Assembly (NCBI GenBank): GCA_016213775.1
Contig: JACQZR010000103.1
Location: 1-52,373, forward strand
DNA length: 52,373 bases
Direction of reading: 5' to 3'
Source: Acidobacteriota bacterium
Lineage (GTDB): Bacteria > Acidobacteriota > Terriglobia > Bryobacterales > Bryobacteraceae
Shown: positions 1 through 8,700 of the stretch, piece after piece
Numbering within the stretch: the stretch's first letter is position 1
Layout of the letters: every line of letters begins with the position of its first letter
Notes under the pieces: generated by a model
Told to the model about the DNA's origin: nothing
Databases searched by the model: none
The model's input: the letters and a program-made list of their open reading frames with translations, nothing else
Position numbers and translations under genes: made by a program

Positions 1-33
1 AAGATGCCGCGGATGGCAACAGCGGATTGTTTT

Positions 34-148
34 GAGGTCGAGAATAAGGCGCGCAACGCGCGACGCCTAGAACACCAGGCCGACCGCCTTTGAGGCGGCC
101 CAACTCATCAAGCCACCCGCTTCGCGGGGGGTGTCTGACTTCGACCTC
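34..148. other. Cloverleaf-like structured intergenic element
   Basis: An 8-bp perfect inverted repeat (34-41 with 141-148) encloses three small hairpins: a 5-bp stem at 50-62 with a 3-nt loop, a 6-bp stem at 84-98 (CCGCCT/AGGCGG, loop TTG) and a 5-bp stem at 116-128 (CCCGC/GCGGG, loop TTC). The whole could fold as a four-way junction of 115 nt. It is too long and lacks the landmarks of a tRNA. It might be a non-coding RNA or a mobile repeat, but in GC-rich DNA small hairpins arise by chance, so support is weak. Confidence 0.25.
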
Positions 149-226
149 GAGTGTAATGATCCCCCGGCTGCGATGCGGCAGCCGGGAGATTGCTTTTGGA
201 TGATACACTCGAAATTGGAAGTGGAT

Positions 227-547
227 ATGGCTTATCCGGCGTCCCCCTACATTCAAGAAAGAGATGGCGCTCTGTACATCGCGGGAACGCGTGTGTCCCT
301 GGACACAGTGGTCATTCGCTTTGAGGAGGGCGCTTCTCCCGAGCGGATCCTCCGATCCTTTCCGACATTGAAGAGGGCCAACGTTTACGGCGCAATCGCC
401 TACTATCTGGACAATGAAGAATTAGGTAAGGCGTACATAGCGCAAGGTCAACGCGAGCTCGAAAGAACGGTACCGCCATTGAGCCAATCCAATCCCGGGC
501 TCTTCGCTCGACTGCAAACTACGAAGCCCAATCTCATGCGCACGTGA
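227..547 (+). CDS. DUF433 family antitoxin-like protein
   Basis: A 106-residue protein of the DUF433 family, small winged/HTH-like proteins usually found as the first gene of a pair with a DUF5615 PIN-like protein. The family hallmark is the stretch around IAGTRVSLDTVVIRFEEGASPE followed by the helix pair ending in FPTLKRANVYGAIAYYLDN; this is visible from about residue 17 to 64. The start was placed at ATG 227 because a GGAAG lies just upstream and the family begins here; ATG 200 or an earlier start is possible. The gene overlaps the next by 4 bases (GTGA), so the two are almost certainly cotranslated. Role as antitoxin of a type II toxin-antitoxin module is inferred from the family and pairing. 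Confidence 0.8.
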   Translation: MAYPASPYIQERDGALYIAGTRVSLDTVVIRFEEGASPERILRSFPTLKRANVYGAIAYYLDNEELGKAYIAQGQRELERTVPPLSQSNPGLFARLQTTKPNLMRT

Positions 548-903
548 CGGTCCGTTTCCTAACAGATGAAGATGTCGATATTGACGTGGTTGCGGGGCTC
601 CGGTTGCGTGAAGCAACGATTGACATTCCTGACGTAAAGAGTTCCGGGCTGAGAAGAAGAAGCGACCCATACCTCCTCGAACTCGCCGCACTGGAACAAC
701 GAGTAGTCATCACCTGCGACCGCGGGACGATGAAAAAGCACTACGTGGATCGCCTCAAGCGTGGGAAGCCGACTTCCGGCCTCATCATCTTGCCGCAGCA
801 GGAGGCTGCTCTCGGACAGATCATCGAATCCCTGTTGATGGTGTGGTCTGCGTCCACCGGCGAGGAGTGGTCGGGGCAGATCGTGTACTTGCCCTTCCGA
901 TAG
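544..903 (+). CDS. DUF5615 PIN-like toxin
   Basis: A 119-residue protein of the DUF5615 (PIN-like) family, predicted toxin partner of DUF433. It has the typical beginning FLTDEDVDIDVVAGLR, where the acidic DEDVD run supplies metal-binding carboxylates of the PIN fold, and the mid-protein block RVVITCDRGTM, corresponding to the conserved 'T-D-x-D' region of the family (here C-D-R). The presumed start is GTG 544, inside the stop of the DUF433 gene. PIN-fold proteins are metal-dependent RNases; nuclease activity here is inference. What follows downstream is gene debris, so the pair sits at the edge of a degraded accessory region. Confidence 0.8.
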   Translation: MTVRFLTDEDVDIDVVAGLRLREATIDIPDVKSSGLRRRSDPYLLELAALEQRVVITCDRGTMKKHYVDRLKRGKPTSGLIILPQQEAALGQIIESLLMVWSASTGEEWSGQIVYLPFR

Positions 904-909
904 CGCGGT

Positions 910-1145
910 TGGAAACTCATCAGCCGCCTGCTGGCCGATTACGAGGACCGCATCACGCCGATGCCATGGACAAGCAGTTCTTCTTCGGCAGGCAGGTGCC
1001 GGTGCGGAACGGTAAGGGCCTAGAGAACGGCGGCGAGGCGGTCGTATTCTTCATCGGCGGTGATGATAGCCGGGAGGTGCTTCGCCAGAAGGCGGCCGTA
1101 TGTCTTGTGATCGAGCCGCTTTGGTTCTTCGGAGAGTAGAGACAT
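910..1145 (-). pseudogene. HigA-like antitoxin remnant, partly inverted
   Basis: On the minus strand from ATG 1145 a 41-residue piece (MSLLSEEPKRLDHKTYGRLL..., then ITADEEYDRLAAVL) matches the N-terminus of HigA-type antitoxins (COG5499) before a TAG at 1020-1022. Reading on in the same frame past the TAG gives LTVPHRHLPAEEELL, the next part of the family (usually ...LTPEEEALLEL). The following family segment, KLISRLLADYEDRITPMP, is found on the opposite (plus) strand at about 913-966. So the gene appears broken by one nonsense codon and by inversion of about 60 bases. The text just upstream (RIYATFIFRH) loosely resembles a HigB C-terminus. The family assignment is by recall of motifs only. 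Confidence 0.45.
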
Positions 1146-1287
1146 GGCGACCTTCGCGGAGGTTGTTGGATGTCGAAAGATGAAAGTAGCATAGATGCGC
1201 GGGCAGATACACGGTGCAAATATCGGAGGCGTTGCAGCCACGGTTCGTGTTTGCGGCAGGCCGCAGGGCATACTGAAGTCCGGCAGA

Positions 1288-1336
1288 GGCTGGCCTGGAA
1301 AGGCCAGCCGCGGCCAGGATTGGCCGCCCCACACAA
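1288..1336 (-). repeat. Twin-hairpin REP-like element, copy 1
   Basis: Minus-strand copy of a dispersed element found three times in the window (also 21728-21781 and 38870-38923). The 42-43-base core is identical in all three. It consists of two adjoining perfect hairpins, a 7-bp stem (GCGGCCA/TGGCCGC, loop ATCC) and a 9-bp stem (GGCTGGCCT/AGGCCAGCC, loop TTCC), with no spacer between them. In this copy the stems are at 1310-1327 and 1288-1309. It lies between two gene fragments. Confidence 0.85.
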
Positions 1337-1341
1337 GACAG

Positions 1342-1444
1342 GTGGAATGCACAAAGTTCTGGGCGATCACGACGTGGGCATGCGAACCGACCCAGAATTC
1401 GGTAATGACGACGGCAATGCGCTTGGTGTTGTTGCACATGTTCG
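1342..1444 (-). pseudogene. Fragment duplicated from the 3022-4251 gene family
   Basis: The minus-strand peptide KRIAVVITEFWVGSHAHVVI is a close copy of the segment KRIAAIITEYWLGSHADVVI near the N-terminus of the intact protein encoded at 3022-4251. The resemblance also holds at the nucleotide level (about 1366-1434 against 4130-4193). No start, no signal peptide and none of the remaining ~370 residues are present; the similarity ends close to the twin-hairpin repeat at 1288-1336. It is best read as a truncated relic of a paralogue. Confidence 0.6.
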
Positions 1445-1573
1445 AGACTGGTCGGTCTGTCGCAGAAACGGACACTGAAAGCGCGAGCCATCTCATCTCT
1501 GGCGCTATAAGTTTCAACCGCTTACACTTGGCACGCGACGTGCGTTGGTAGCGCGCAGCAGAGGAGAATGCCG

Positions 1574-3007
1574 ATGAACAAGCAACTGTGGACTGGGACG
1601 AGTTTGCTTCTGGTTGCATTGACACCAATCATTGCGGCAGAGTTGGAAAGCCATCTGCTTCCTCGATACCAGTTGGAAGGCCGCAAACCCCTGGCCTACG
1701 GCCTCACGGACCGGATGAAGCACTACCGAGTGCCCGCTATCTCGATCGCGATCATTCGCGCCGGAAAGATCGACCGCGTTGAGGCATGGGGTGTGGCGGA
1801 AGCGGGTGGGCGCAAGGTGGACCGCGACACTCTGTTTCAGGCCGCGTCAATCAGCAAGCCAGTTTCGGCGTTGGCGGCGGTCCTCATGTCGCAAGACGGC
1901 AGCATTGGCCTGGATGACGACGTTAATGCAAAGCTCAAGAGCTGGAAAGTGCCGAAGTCTGAGTTCAACGGCAGCGTAACGCTACGGCGGCTACTGAGCC
2001 ACTCGGCCGGATTGACGGTCAGCGGATTTCCCGGTTACGCGTCCACGGCGGAACTCCCCACGATTCCGCAGATTCTCGACGGAGCAAAGCCCGCAAACAC
2101 GGGCGCTGTTCGCGTCGATGTAGAGCCGGGTTCGATCTGGCGCTACTCGGGGGGTGGCTACACGGTGATGCAGCTTCTCCTCAGCGACGTGAGTAAGACG
2201 GCTTTCCCAGAGCTGATGTACAGAATGGTGCTCAGCCGGATTGGTATGACTCGCAGCACGTATGCGCAGCCGCTGCCGGAACGATGGCACGAGAACGCGG
2301 CACGCGGGCATCATGGAGATGGAAAGATGGTGGAGGGACGCTGGCACACGTATCCGGAGATGGCCCCGGCGGGCCTTTGGGCCACGCCCGGCGATGTGGC
2401 GCGATTTGCGATCGAGGTTTGGCGGTCGTCGCGGGGCGAATCGAACAAGGTGATTGAGAAAGCGTCGGCGCTGGAGATGCTCAAAGTGCAAAAGGGCGCA
2501 TACGGCCTGGGATTCAGCATCGAAGGCGAAGGCACGTCGCTACGATTCGGGCACGGCGGATCAAACGACGGATTCAAATGCAACTTCGTGATGTTTCGCG
2601 AATCGGGCGACGGGATTGTCGTGATGACCAACGGCGACAATGGACCGAACCTGGCGAATGAACTGGTGCGCGGCGCAGCCGATCTGTATAGTTGGCCGGC
2701 GCTCAAGCCGGAAACCAGGAAAGCGGTCACGCTACCGGCGGCGGAGCTTGCGAAGTATGCAGGCACGTTCGAATTTGGCGGGCAGTTTAACGGAGCGCAG
2801 GTGCGTGTAGCTTTCGAAGACGGCCGTCTCTGGGGCTATCCGCCCGGCGACCGCCCACGAGCGGAGTTGGTTCCGGAATCCGCCGAGTCATTCATCCCTC
2901 TGGGCGATACGCTGCCTCCCGTCAAGTTTGTTCGCGGCGCGCAAGGGCAGTGGGATGAACTGGCGATCCCTTCCGGGGCAAAGGCAAAGCGGATTCCCGG
3001 GAAGTAA
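1574..3007 (+). CDS. Secreted serine hydrolase, class C beta-lactamase-like fold
   Basis: A 477-residue exported protein of the beta-lactamase/D-Ala-D-Ala-peptidase-like (penicillin-binding) family. An N-terminal signal peptide (LLVALTPIIAA) precedes the catalytic domain. The nucleophile motif SxxK is S92-I-S-K95, the second motif is YSGGGY near residue 190, and the third is HGG in FGHGGSNDGF near residue 325. A C-terminal beta-rich domain of about 100 residues follows, as in many acidobacterial and planctomycete members. ATG 1574 was chosen because GAGGAG at 1561-1566 gives good spacing; ATG 1568 would be only one base from it. Likely acts on esters or peptides outside the cytoplasm; the substrate cannot be read from sequence, and a role in drug resistance should not be assumed. 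Confidence 0.85.
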   Translation: MNKQLWTGTSLLLVALTPIIAAELESHLLPRYQLEGRKPLAYGLTDRMKHYRVPAISIAIIRAGKIDRVEAWGVAEAGGRKVDRDTLFQAASISKPVSALAAVLMSQDGSIGLDDDVNAKLKSWKVPKSEFNGSVTLRRLLSHSAGLTVSGFPGYASTAELPTIPQILDGAKPANTGAVRVDVEPGSIWRYSGGGYTVMQLLLSDVSKTAFPELMYRMVLSRIGMTRSTYAQPLPERWHENAARGHHGDGKMVEGRWHTYPEMAPAGLWATPGDVARFAIEVWRSSRGESNKVIEKASALEMLKVQKGAYGLGFSIEGEGTSLRFGHGGSNDGFKCNFVMFRESGDGIVVMTNGDNGPNLANELVRGAADLYSWPALKPETRKAVTLPAAELAKYAGTFEFGGQFNGAQVRVAFEDGRLWGYPPGDRPRAELVPESAESFIPLGDTLPPVKFVRGAQGQWDELAIPSGAKAKRIPGK

Positions 3008-3021
3008 GAAGCCCACCTCGG

Positions 3022-4251
3022 CTACATGTCGAGGCGTTTGCCGTCGGGCCCCCAGCCCTTCGCGCAGAAATGTGATGCGTTCGGCGCCTTGTAGCGCACC
3101 TGCGCGAGACCGGGTGTTTCGAGCTTCTTGTGGCCTTGAATTCGCGATTCGAGTGCGAAGTCGAGCATGCCGCTGGTGAGCAGGGTGCGCTCCACCGGGT
3201 ACGGAGCTTTGCCGGTCTCAAACATCACTTCGATGTTCTTCACCAGACATCCAAAATGATGATGCGGACGGCGCTCCTGTAGATACATCAGCGTGGAGAA
3301 CGGTTGCGATTGACCGTCGACGTCGATGGCGACGGTGAAGTCTTCGACCAGACCGGTCATGAGAAACGCCGCACCAAGCAGACCGTCGTTGTATTCCATC
3401 ACGAAGACCGACGGATCCTTGACGAGGTCTTTGGGTGAGCCCGGCCTGCGGGTTCTACTATGCGTGAGCGCCTGCTCGAAGAGGCGCTTCACCCAGGCGT
3501 TGCCATCGATGTAGCGCCAGCAATCCTGACGTTCGAGACACTGCACGGAGCGCACTCCGGACTCGCCGCCTTTACGCCGTTCCACCACAGATTGCAGCGA
3601 TTCGAGCACGTGAAAGCCGTAGATGTCGAGGCCGCTATACGAGATGGCAACGGCATGTTTTTGCGGCGCGCCGAATGGGGTGTCGATTGCCGGGACGCGA
3701 TGAGCAACAGGGACCGACGATCCGGCGAGTATGGGGAACTTGAGTTCGCGGGAGATCTCCACCATACGCCGCGACTGGCGCCAACTATAAGAAAGATGCT
3801 TGTCGTTGAAGACGGGCACCGAGCGGCGGCTCTGGCGAAACACGTCGGTGATCTTGAGGAACATCTCGAAGCGTGGGAAGAGCGTCTGCTCTTTGTCGTT
3901 CACCGGGTAGTCGCCGTGTTCGCCGATGAGAATGACACCATCGACGGCAAGCTTGTCGCCACCCAGTGTGAGCGCTTCGTCCACTGTGCGAAAGATGGGG
4001 ACGCCGTACTTCCTGCCCATGGCGCGCGACATGTCGTTCTTCGGAACATGCTCGGTGAACATGGAGACGATTTTGGAGCGCGGGTAGGGCGGCTTGTCAT
4101 CCTGGTTGTAGCCTTCCAGGTACTTGCCAATCACGACGTCGGCGTGCGAACCCAGCCAGTATTCCGTAATGATGGCAGCAATGCGCTTGGGCGGCCCTGC
4201 CGCGGGTAGTAAGGCGGCCGGCATGGTGGTCAGAAAGCTGCGGCGATTCAT
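3022..4251 (-). CDS. Tat-exported conserved protein of unknown function
   Basis: A 409-residue protein with a twin-arginine-like leader (MNRRSFLTTMPAALLPAAG) and no membrane segment afterwards. I recall uncharacterised proteins of this kind in Acidobacteria and Planctomycetes. The N-terminal part (KRIAAIITEYW...SHADVVIGKYL) and the VDGVILIGEHGDYP segment look like a Rossmann-type alpha/beta domain resembling the front half of Gfo/Idh oxidoreductases, but I see no clear glycine-rich cofactor loop. His and acidic residues in IGEHGDY and MEYNDGLLGAAF may be functional. It is convergent with the serine hydrolase (14-base gap) and divergent from the sulfatase at 4305. A fragment of a paralogue lies at 1342-1444. 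Function unknown. Confidence 0.75.
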   Translation of the reverse strand: MNRRSFLTTMPAALLPAAGPPKRIAAIITEYWLGSHADVVIGKYLEGYNQDDKPPYPRSKIVSMFTEHVPKNDMSRAMGRKYGVPIFRTVDEALTLGGDKLAVDGVILIGEHGDYPVNDKEQTLFPRFEMFLKITDVFRQSRRSVPVFNDKHLSYSWRQSRRMVEISRELKFPILAGSSVPVAHRVPAIDTPFGAPQKHAVAISYSGLDIYGFHVLESLQSVVERRKGGESGVRSVQCLERQDCWRYIDGNAWVKRLFEQALTHSRTRRPGSPKDLVKDPSVFVMEYNDGLLGAAFLMTGLVEDFTVAIDVDGQSQPFSTLMYLQERRPHHHFGCLVKNIEVMFETGKAPYPVERTLLTSGMLDFALESRIQGHKKLETPGLAQVRYKAPNASHFCAKGWGPDGKRLDM

Positions 4252-4304
4252 TCGAGTCAGGCTAGCAAATGCGGCTGAGCGGAATGGAATACGATGGACA
4301 CACC

Positions 4305-5690
4305 ATGTTGACGAGACGACAGTTCCTCCCGCTCACCCTCGCTCTGCCGCTAGCTGCACAGGCGCGCAAACCCAACCTCATCGTCATCCTCGCCGACGAC
4401 ATGGGCTACGGCGATATCGGATGTTACGGATCTCCGGATGTACCGACGCCGCACATCGATGCTCTGGCACGCGGAGGCACGCGCTTCACCGACGCTTATG
4501 TGTCGTGCGCGGTGTGCAGCCCATCGCGCGCGGCGTTGCTGACGGGGCGGTATCAACATCGTTTCGGGCACGAGTTCAACTCCGGGCCGATCGAACGCGA
4601 GGCGGTGATCAACTTTGGGCTGCCGGCATCAGAGAAGATCATCCCGCAGTATTTGAAGCCGGCCGGATACCGAAGCATGGCGGTGGGCAAGTGGCACCTG
4701 GGAGTGCGACGCGGCTATCATCCGCAAGAGCGCGGCTTTGATGAGTTCTTCGGGTTCCTCACGGGCGGCAATGCGTTCGTGACGAAGAAAACCGCGAATG
4801 CCAAGGCGGTGGGAAGCGATGGCGACGGCGCACGCATTCCAGCCGAGCGAGCCGATCCGATCCGGCGCGGGAACACACCGGTGGAAGTGGAGCGCTACCT
4901 CACCGATGTGTTTGCCGAAGAAGCGGTCGCATTCATAGAACGCAACCGGACGAATCCGTTTTTTCTCTACTTCGCGCCGAACGCGATTCATACACCGCTG
5001 CACGCCATCGAGAAGTATGTCGACCGCGTGGCATCGATCAGGAACGAGAGGCACCGGCTGCTGGCCGCGATGACCATTGCATTGGATGAAGCTGTGGGCG
5101 CGATCATGACAAAGCTGAAACAGACAGGCTTGAGCGAGAGCACCATGGTGGTGTTTCTGAGCGACAACGGTTGTCCGGTGGTGACTGGGGCGGGCACCAA
5201 CGGGCCGTTGAACGGTGAGAAGGCTACCTATTATGAAGGCGGGATTCGTGTGCCGTTTGTGATGCACTGGCCCGGCAAAGTTCCGGCGGCCCATGTGTAC
5301 CGGAAGGCCGTCGTTTCGCGCGACATCCTCCCGACGTTTCTTGCCTCCGCCAACATCCGCGCCGACACAGCCCTCGATGGCGTGAACCTCCTTCCATTTC
5401 TGCGCAACAATGCGACACCGCATGAGACGCTGTTCTGGCGCGGCGGCAAGGGGCGTGCCGTGCGTAAGGGCAAATGGAAGCTGGTGGAGTTCGGTGATCA
5501 GCTCTCTGCGTTGTTCGATCTCGAAGCAGATATTGGCGAACGAAAGGATCTCAGCGCGAACCACCCGGAGGTGGTGCGCGAGCTACGAGCAGCGTGGAAA
5601 GCATGGAGCGATTCGATGGCGAAGCCGGCTTGGCCGCCGCGTTCCCGCGACATCACGGTGAACGGACAAAAGCTGACGTGGGAACTGTAG
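4305..5690 (+). CDS. Secreted type I sulfatase
   Basis: A 461-residue arylsulfatase-family enzyme that hydrolyses sulfate esters. The Tat-type leader is MLTRRQFLPLTLALPLAAQA, which decided the start at ATG 4305 over two upstream ATGs. Metal ligands D31-D32 (ILADDMGYGD) and the formylglycine site C71-S-P-S-R75 are intact; the latter is the CxPxR motif of Cys-type sulfatases, so a formylglycine-generating enzyme should exist elsewhere in the genome. GKWHLG near residue 130 and SDNG near residue 288 complete the active site. A large TonB-dependent receptor follows 105 bases downstream, suggesting capture and desulfation of a sulfated polysaccharide; that link is inference. Confidence 0.93.
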   Translation: MLTRRQFLPLTLALPLAAQARKPNLIVILADDMGYGDIGCYGSPDVPTPHIDALARGGTRFTDAYVSCAVCSPSRAALLTGRYQHRFGHEFNSGPIEREAVINFGLPASEKIIPQYLKPAGYRSMAVGKWHLGVRRGYHPQERGFDEFFGFLTGGNAFVTKKTANAKAVGSDGDGARIPAERADPIRRGNTPVEVERYLTDVFAEEAVAFIERNRTNPFFLYFAPNAIHTPLHAIEKYVDRVASIRNERHRLLAAMTIALDEAVGAIMTKLKQTGLSESTMVVFLSDNGCPVVTGAGTNGPLNGEKATYYEGGIRVPFVMHWPGKVPAAHVYRKAVVSRDILPTFLASANIRADTALDGVNLLPFLRNNATPHETLFWRGGKGRAVRKGKWKLVEFGDQLSALFDLEADIGERKDLSANHPEVVRELRAAWKAWSDSMAKPAWPPRSRDITVNGQKLTWEL

Positions 5691-5795
5691 CCACCTGTAG
5701 CCACCTGCAAGCGCTTCCACCCCTGGCTGCGCGGTGCTATTCTGGAGTCACGTTACGCTTCAAGGTCCTTTATGAATCGATGGGAGGAGCAAACC

Positions 5796-8700
5796 ATGCT
5801 TCGTCGCATTTTCTCGCTTTGCGCGATCTTCTCACTGCTGATTGTGTCTCAGTCCTGGGGTCAGGACTCTCGCGGTACTATCACCGGACGCATCAGTGAT
5901 CAAACCGGCGCGGTACTTCCAGGCGCCACCGTGGTGGTTACCAACACCGCCATGGGAACCAAAACACTACTCAAAACATCGGCAGACGGGTTGTATCAGG
6001 CGGCGTTGCTGCAACCGGGTGTCTACAACATCGAGGTGACCGCAACCGGTTTCAAGAAGGCCGTGAGGCGTGGAGTGGAAGTCCACGTAGCCGATCGTCT
6101 CGATATCAACATCGTGATGGAGATCGGAACCTCCGAACAACAGATCACGGTGACCGCCGAAAACCCGCTGCTCAATACAGAGAGTGCATCATTAGGCACG
6201 GTAGTTGACGCAAAGCGCGTCTCCGACCTGCCTCTGTCATATGGCAATCCTTTTCTTCTGATCGGCTTGACAGCAGGCGTGACATTCAACGGGAGCGTGC
6301 GCCTGGACCGTCCCTTCGAGCCGACTCATATTGTGAACTTTTCGATGGGCGGAACGCGTGGCAACCTCAACGACATCACCATCGACGGCGCGCCGTCGAC
6401 AGCGACTGCGAATGCCAACGAAGTGACGGCATCCTATGTCCCGCCGACAGACATCGTGCAGGAATTCAAGGTGCAGACCAACACGTTCGATGCGCAGTTC
6501 GGCCAGACACAGGGGGGCGTCACCAACATCAGCATCAAGGCCGGAACGAACGCATTTCATGGCAGCGCCAATTATTCGTTCCAGCGTCCCAGTTTCTGGG
6601 CGAACGATTTCTTTCTGAACAAGAGCGGCACACCGCGCCCCAACTTTTCCTTTGACCGCTGGGGTGGATCGTTCAGCGGACCGGTACGCATTCCGAAGAT
6701 TATCGACGGACGCAATAAGACGTTCTTTCTGTTCGGCTATGAAGGAATTCACGATTCGCGCCCGCGGCACGACGATACGACTAATTCGATTCCGAGTCCC
6801 GCGATGGTGAACGGCGACTTCTCGTCACTGCTTGCCAATGGGGGCGCATCGTACACCATCTATGATCCGGCAACGCGCGCGGCGATCGCAGGCGGACGGT
6901 TCCAACAGACACCGTTCCCCGGAAACAAGATCCCGTCCAACCGTTTTGACAAAGTGGGGTCGGCGATCCTCGGCTACTATCCCAAGACCGAGCTGACCCC
7001 TGGCGACCCGCTGGGGCGGTCCAACTACCAGGACGCAGGGCTGGCGGAGAAAGCGAAGTATTACAATCTCACCACACGCGTGGACCAGAACCTCGGCGAC
7101 AGGCAGCGCTTCTTTGTTCGCTACAGCACGTACACGCGCAATAGCACGTACAACAACTACTTCGACAATGCGTTCGTGGGCCAGCAGTTCTACTTCCTGT
7201 CGAAGGCAGCGGCGTTCGACCATGTCTACACGCTTTCGCCGACGATGGTGCTGAACTCGCGGTACAGCTACAACCGCTTCATCCGCGGATCGGACCAGCC
7301 CCCTTCAGCGATCGGATTCGACCTCGCCTCCCTGGGTTTCTCGCCGACATACGTTGCGCAGGTGCCGAAGGATCAGGTACGGTTCCCCCGCATCAATCTC
7401 ACCAGCTACATCAGCAATGGAGCGACGAATGAAAACCGCCCGGTGAACAACCACACCGTGGCCTCGACACTCACCAAGTCGACGGGCGCGCACTCGATTC
7501 GAGCGGGATTTGAGTTCCGTGCCTATCAGGAAACGGACCAGTTCAAGAGCAACCAGCAGACAGGCCAATTCACGTTCGGCACGACGTGGACGCGCGGGCC
7601 GCTGGACAATTCGGCGGGTTCGCCGAGCAGTATCGGGCAGTCTGTTGCGGGTCTCCTGCTGGGGCTACCCGATTCGGGCAGCATCACAAGGGCGGCGGAT
7701 TATGTGGAACAGTCCGATTCCTGGGGCTTCTTCGTCCAGGACGATTGGAAGCTGACCCCGCGGCTGACGTTGAATCTCGGGTTGCGTTACGAGTTCGAGG
7801 TGGCGCTCCGCGAGCGGTTCAACCGCAGCGCACTTGGCTTCGATACCACGTACGTGCAACCGATTTCGGCCGCGGCTCAAGCCGCCTACGCGAAAATCTA
7901 TCCGACGATTTCCGGCGGCTTCGCGCAATTGCCTCCGGCCGCATTTGGCCTACGCGGGGGAATGACGTTCGCCGGGCAGCATGGCAACGACGGAAGCCTC
8001 TACAACACGCCGAAGAACATCTTCATGCCTCGGCTCGGCATCGCCTATCGGCTGAACAATAAGACCGTGCTGCGTTCGGGCTTTGGCGCGTTCGCTGGAT
8101 TCCTTGGCGAACGCCGCGGTGACGTGTTGCAGAACGGGTTCACGCAGAACACGAACATGGTGCTGACGAACAACAATGGGCTCACGTTCCTGACGAACCT
8201 CGCCAATCCGTTCCCGAACGGTGTCGCCGAGCCGGTGGGAAGCGCGGCGGGTCCGCAAACCTTCCTCGGCCAGGGCTTCTCGTTTTTCAACCAGAACCCG
8301 AAGGTGCCGATTACAATGCGCTGGGAAGCGAGCTTGCAGCGGGAGTTCCGCAGCTTCCTGTTTGAAGCCAACTACATCGGCAACAAGACCAACCATATTG
8401 AACTGACGCGCAACATCAACACGCTGCCGTACGAGTATCTGAGCACTTCAAAGATTCGTGACGATGTCTACAACAACCTGCTGACGGCGACGTTCCCGAA
8501 CCCGATGGTGGGCCTGGTTCCCGGCAATTCGCAAGGCATCTATACCGGAACAACGACGTCGCGGCAAACGCTGCTTTCGCCGTATCCCGCCTTTGGCGCC
8601 AACGCGATCAACACCACCGAGAACACGGGCTATGCCTGGTATCACAGCTTCCAGTTCACAGCCTCGAAGCGTTTCCACAAAGGCTACACGATTCAGGGAA

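Noticed and set aside
34-148. tRNA gene at the left end
   Set aside because: The cloverleaf-like fold is 115 bases with a short irregular set of arms and no acceptor CCA context, T-loop or anticodon features.
1574-3007. Beta-lactamase conferring antibiotic resistance
   Set aside because: Only the SxxK fold family is supported; such secreted serine hydrolases in Acidobacteria are mostly esterases or peptidases and the YxN motif is replaced by YSG.
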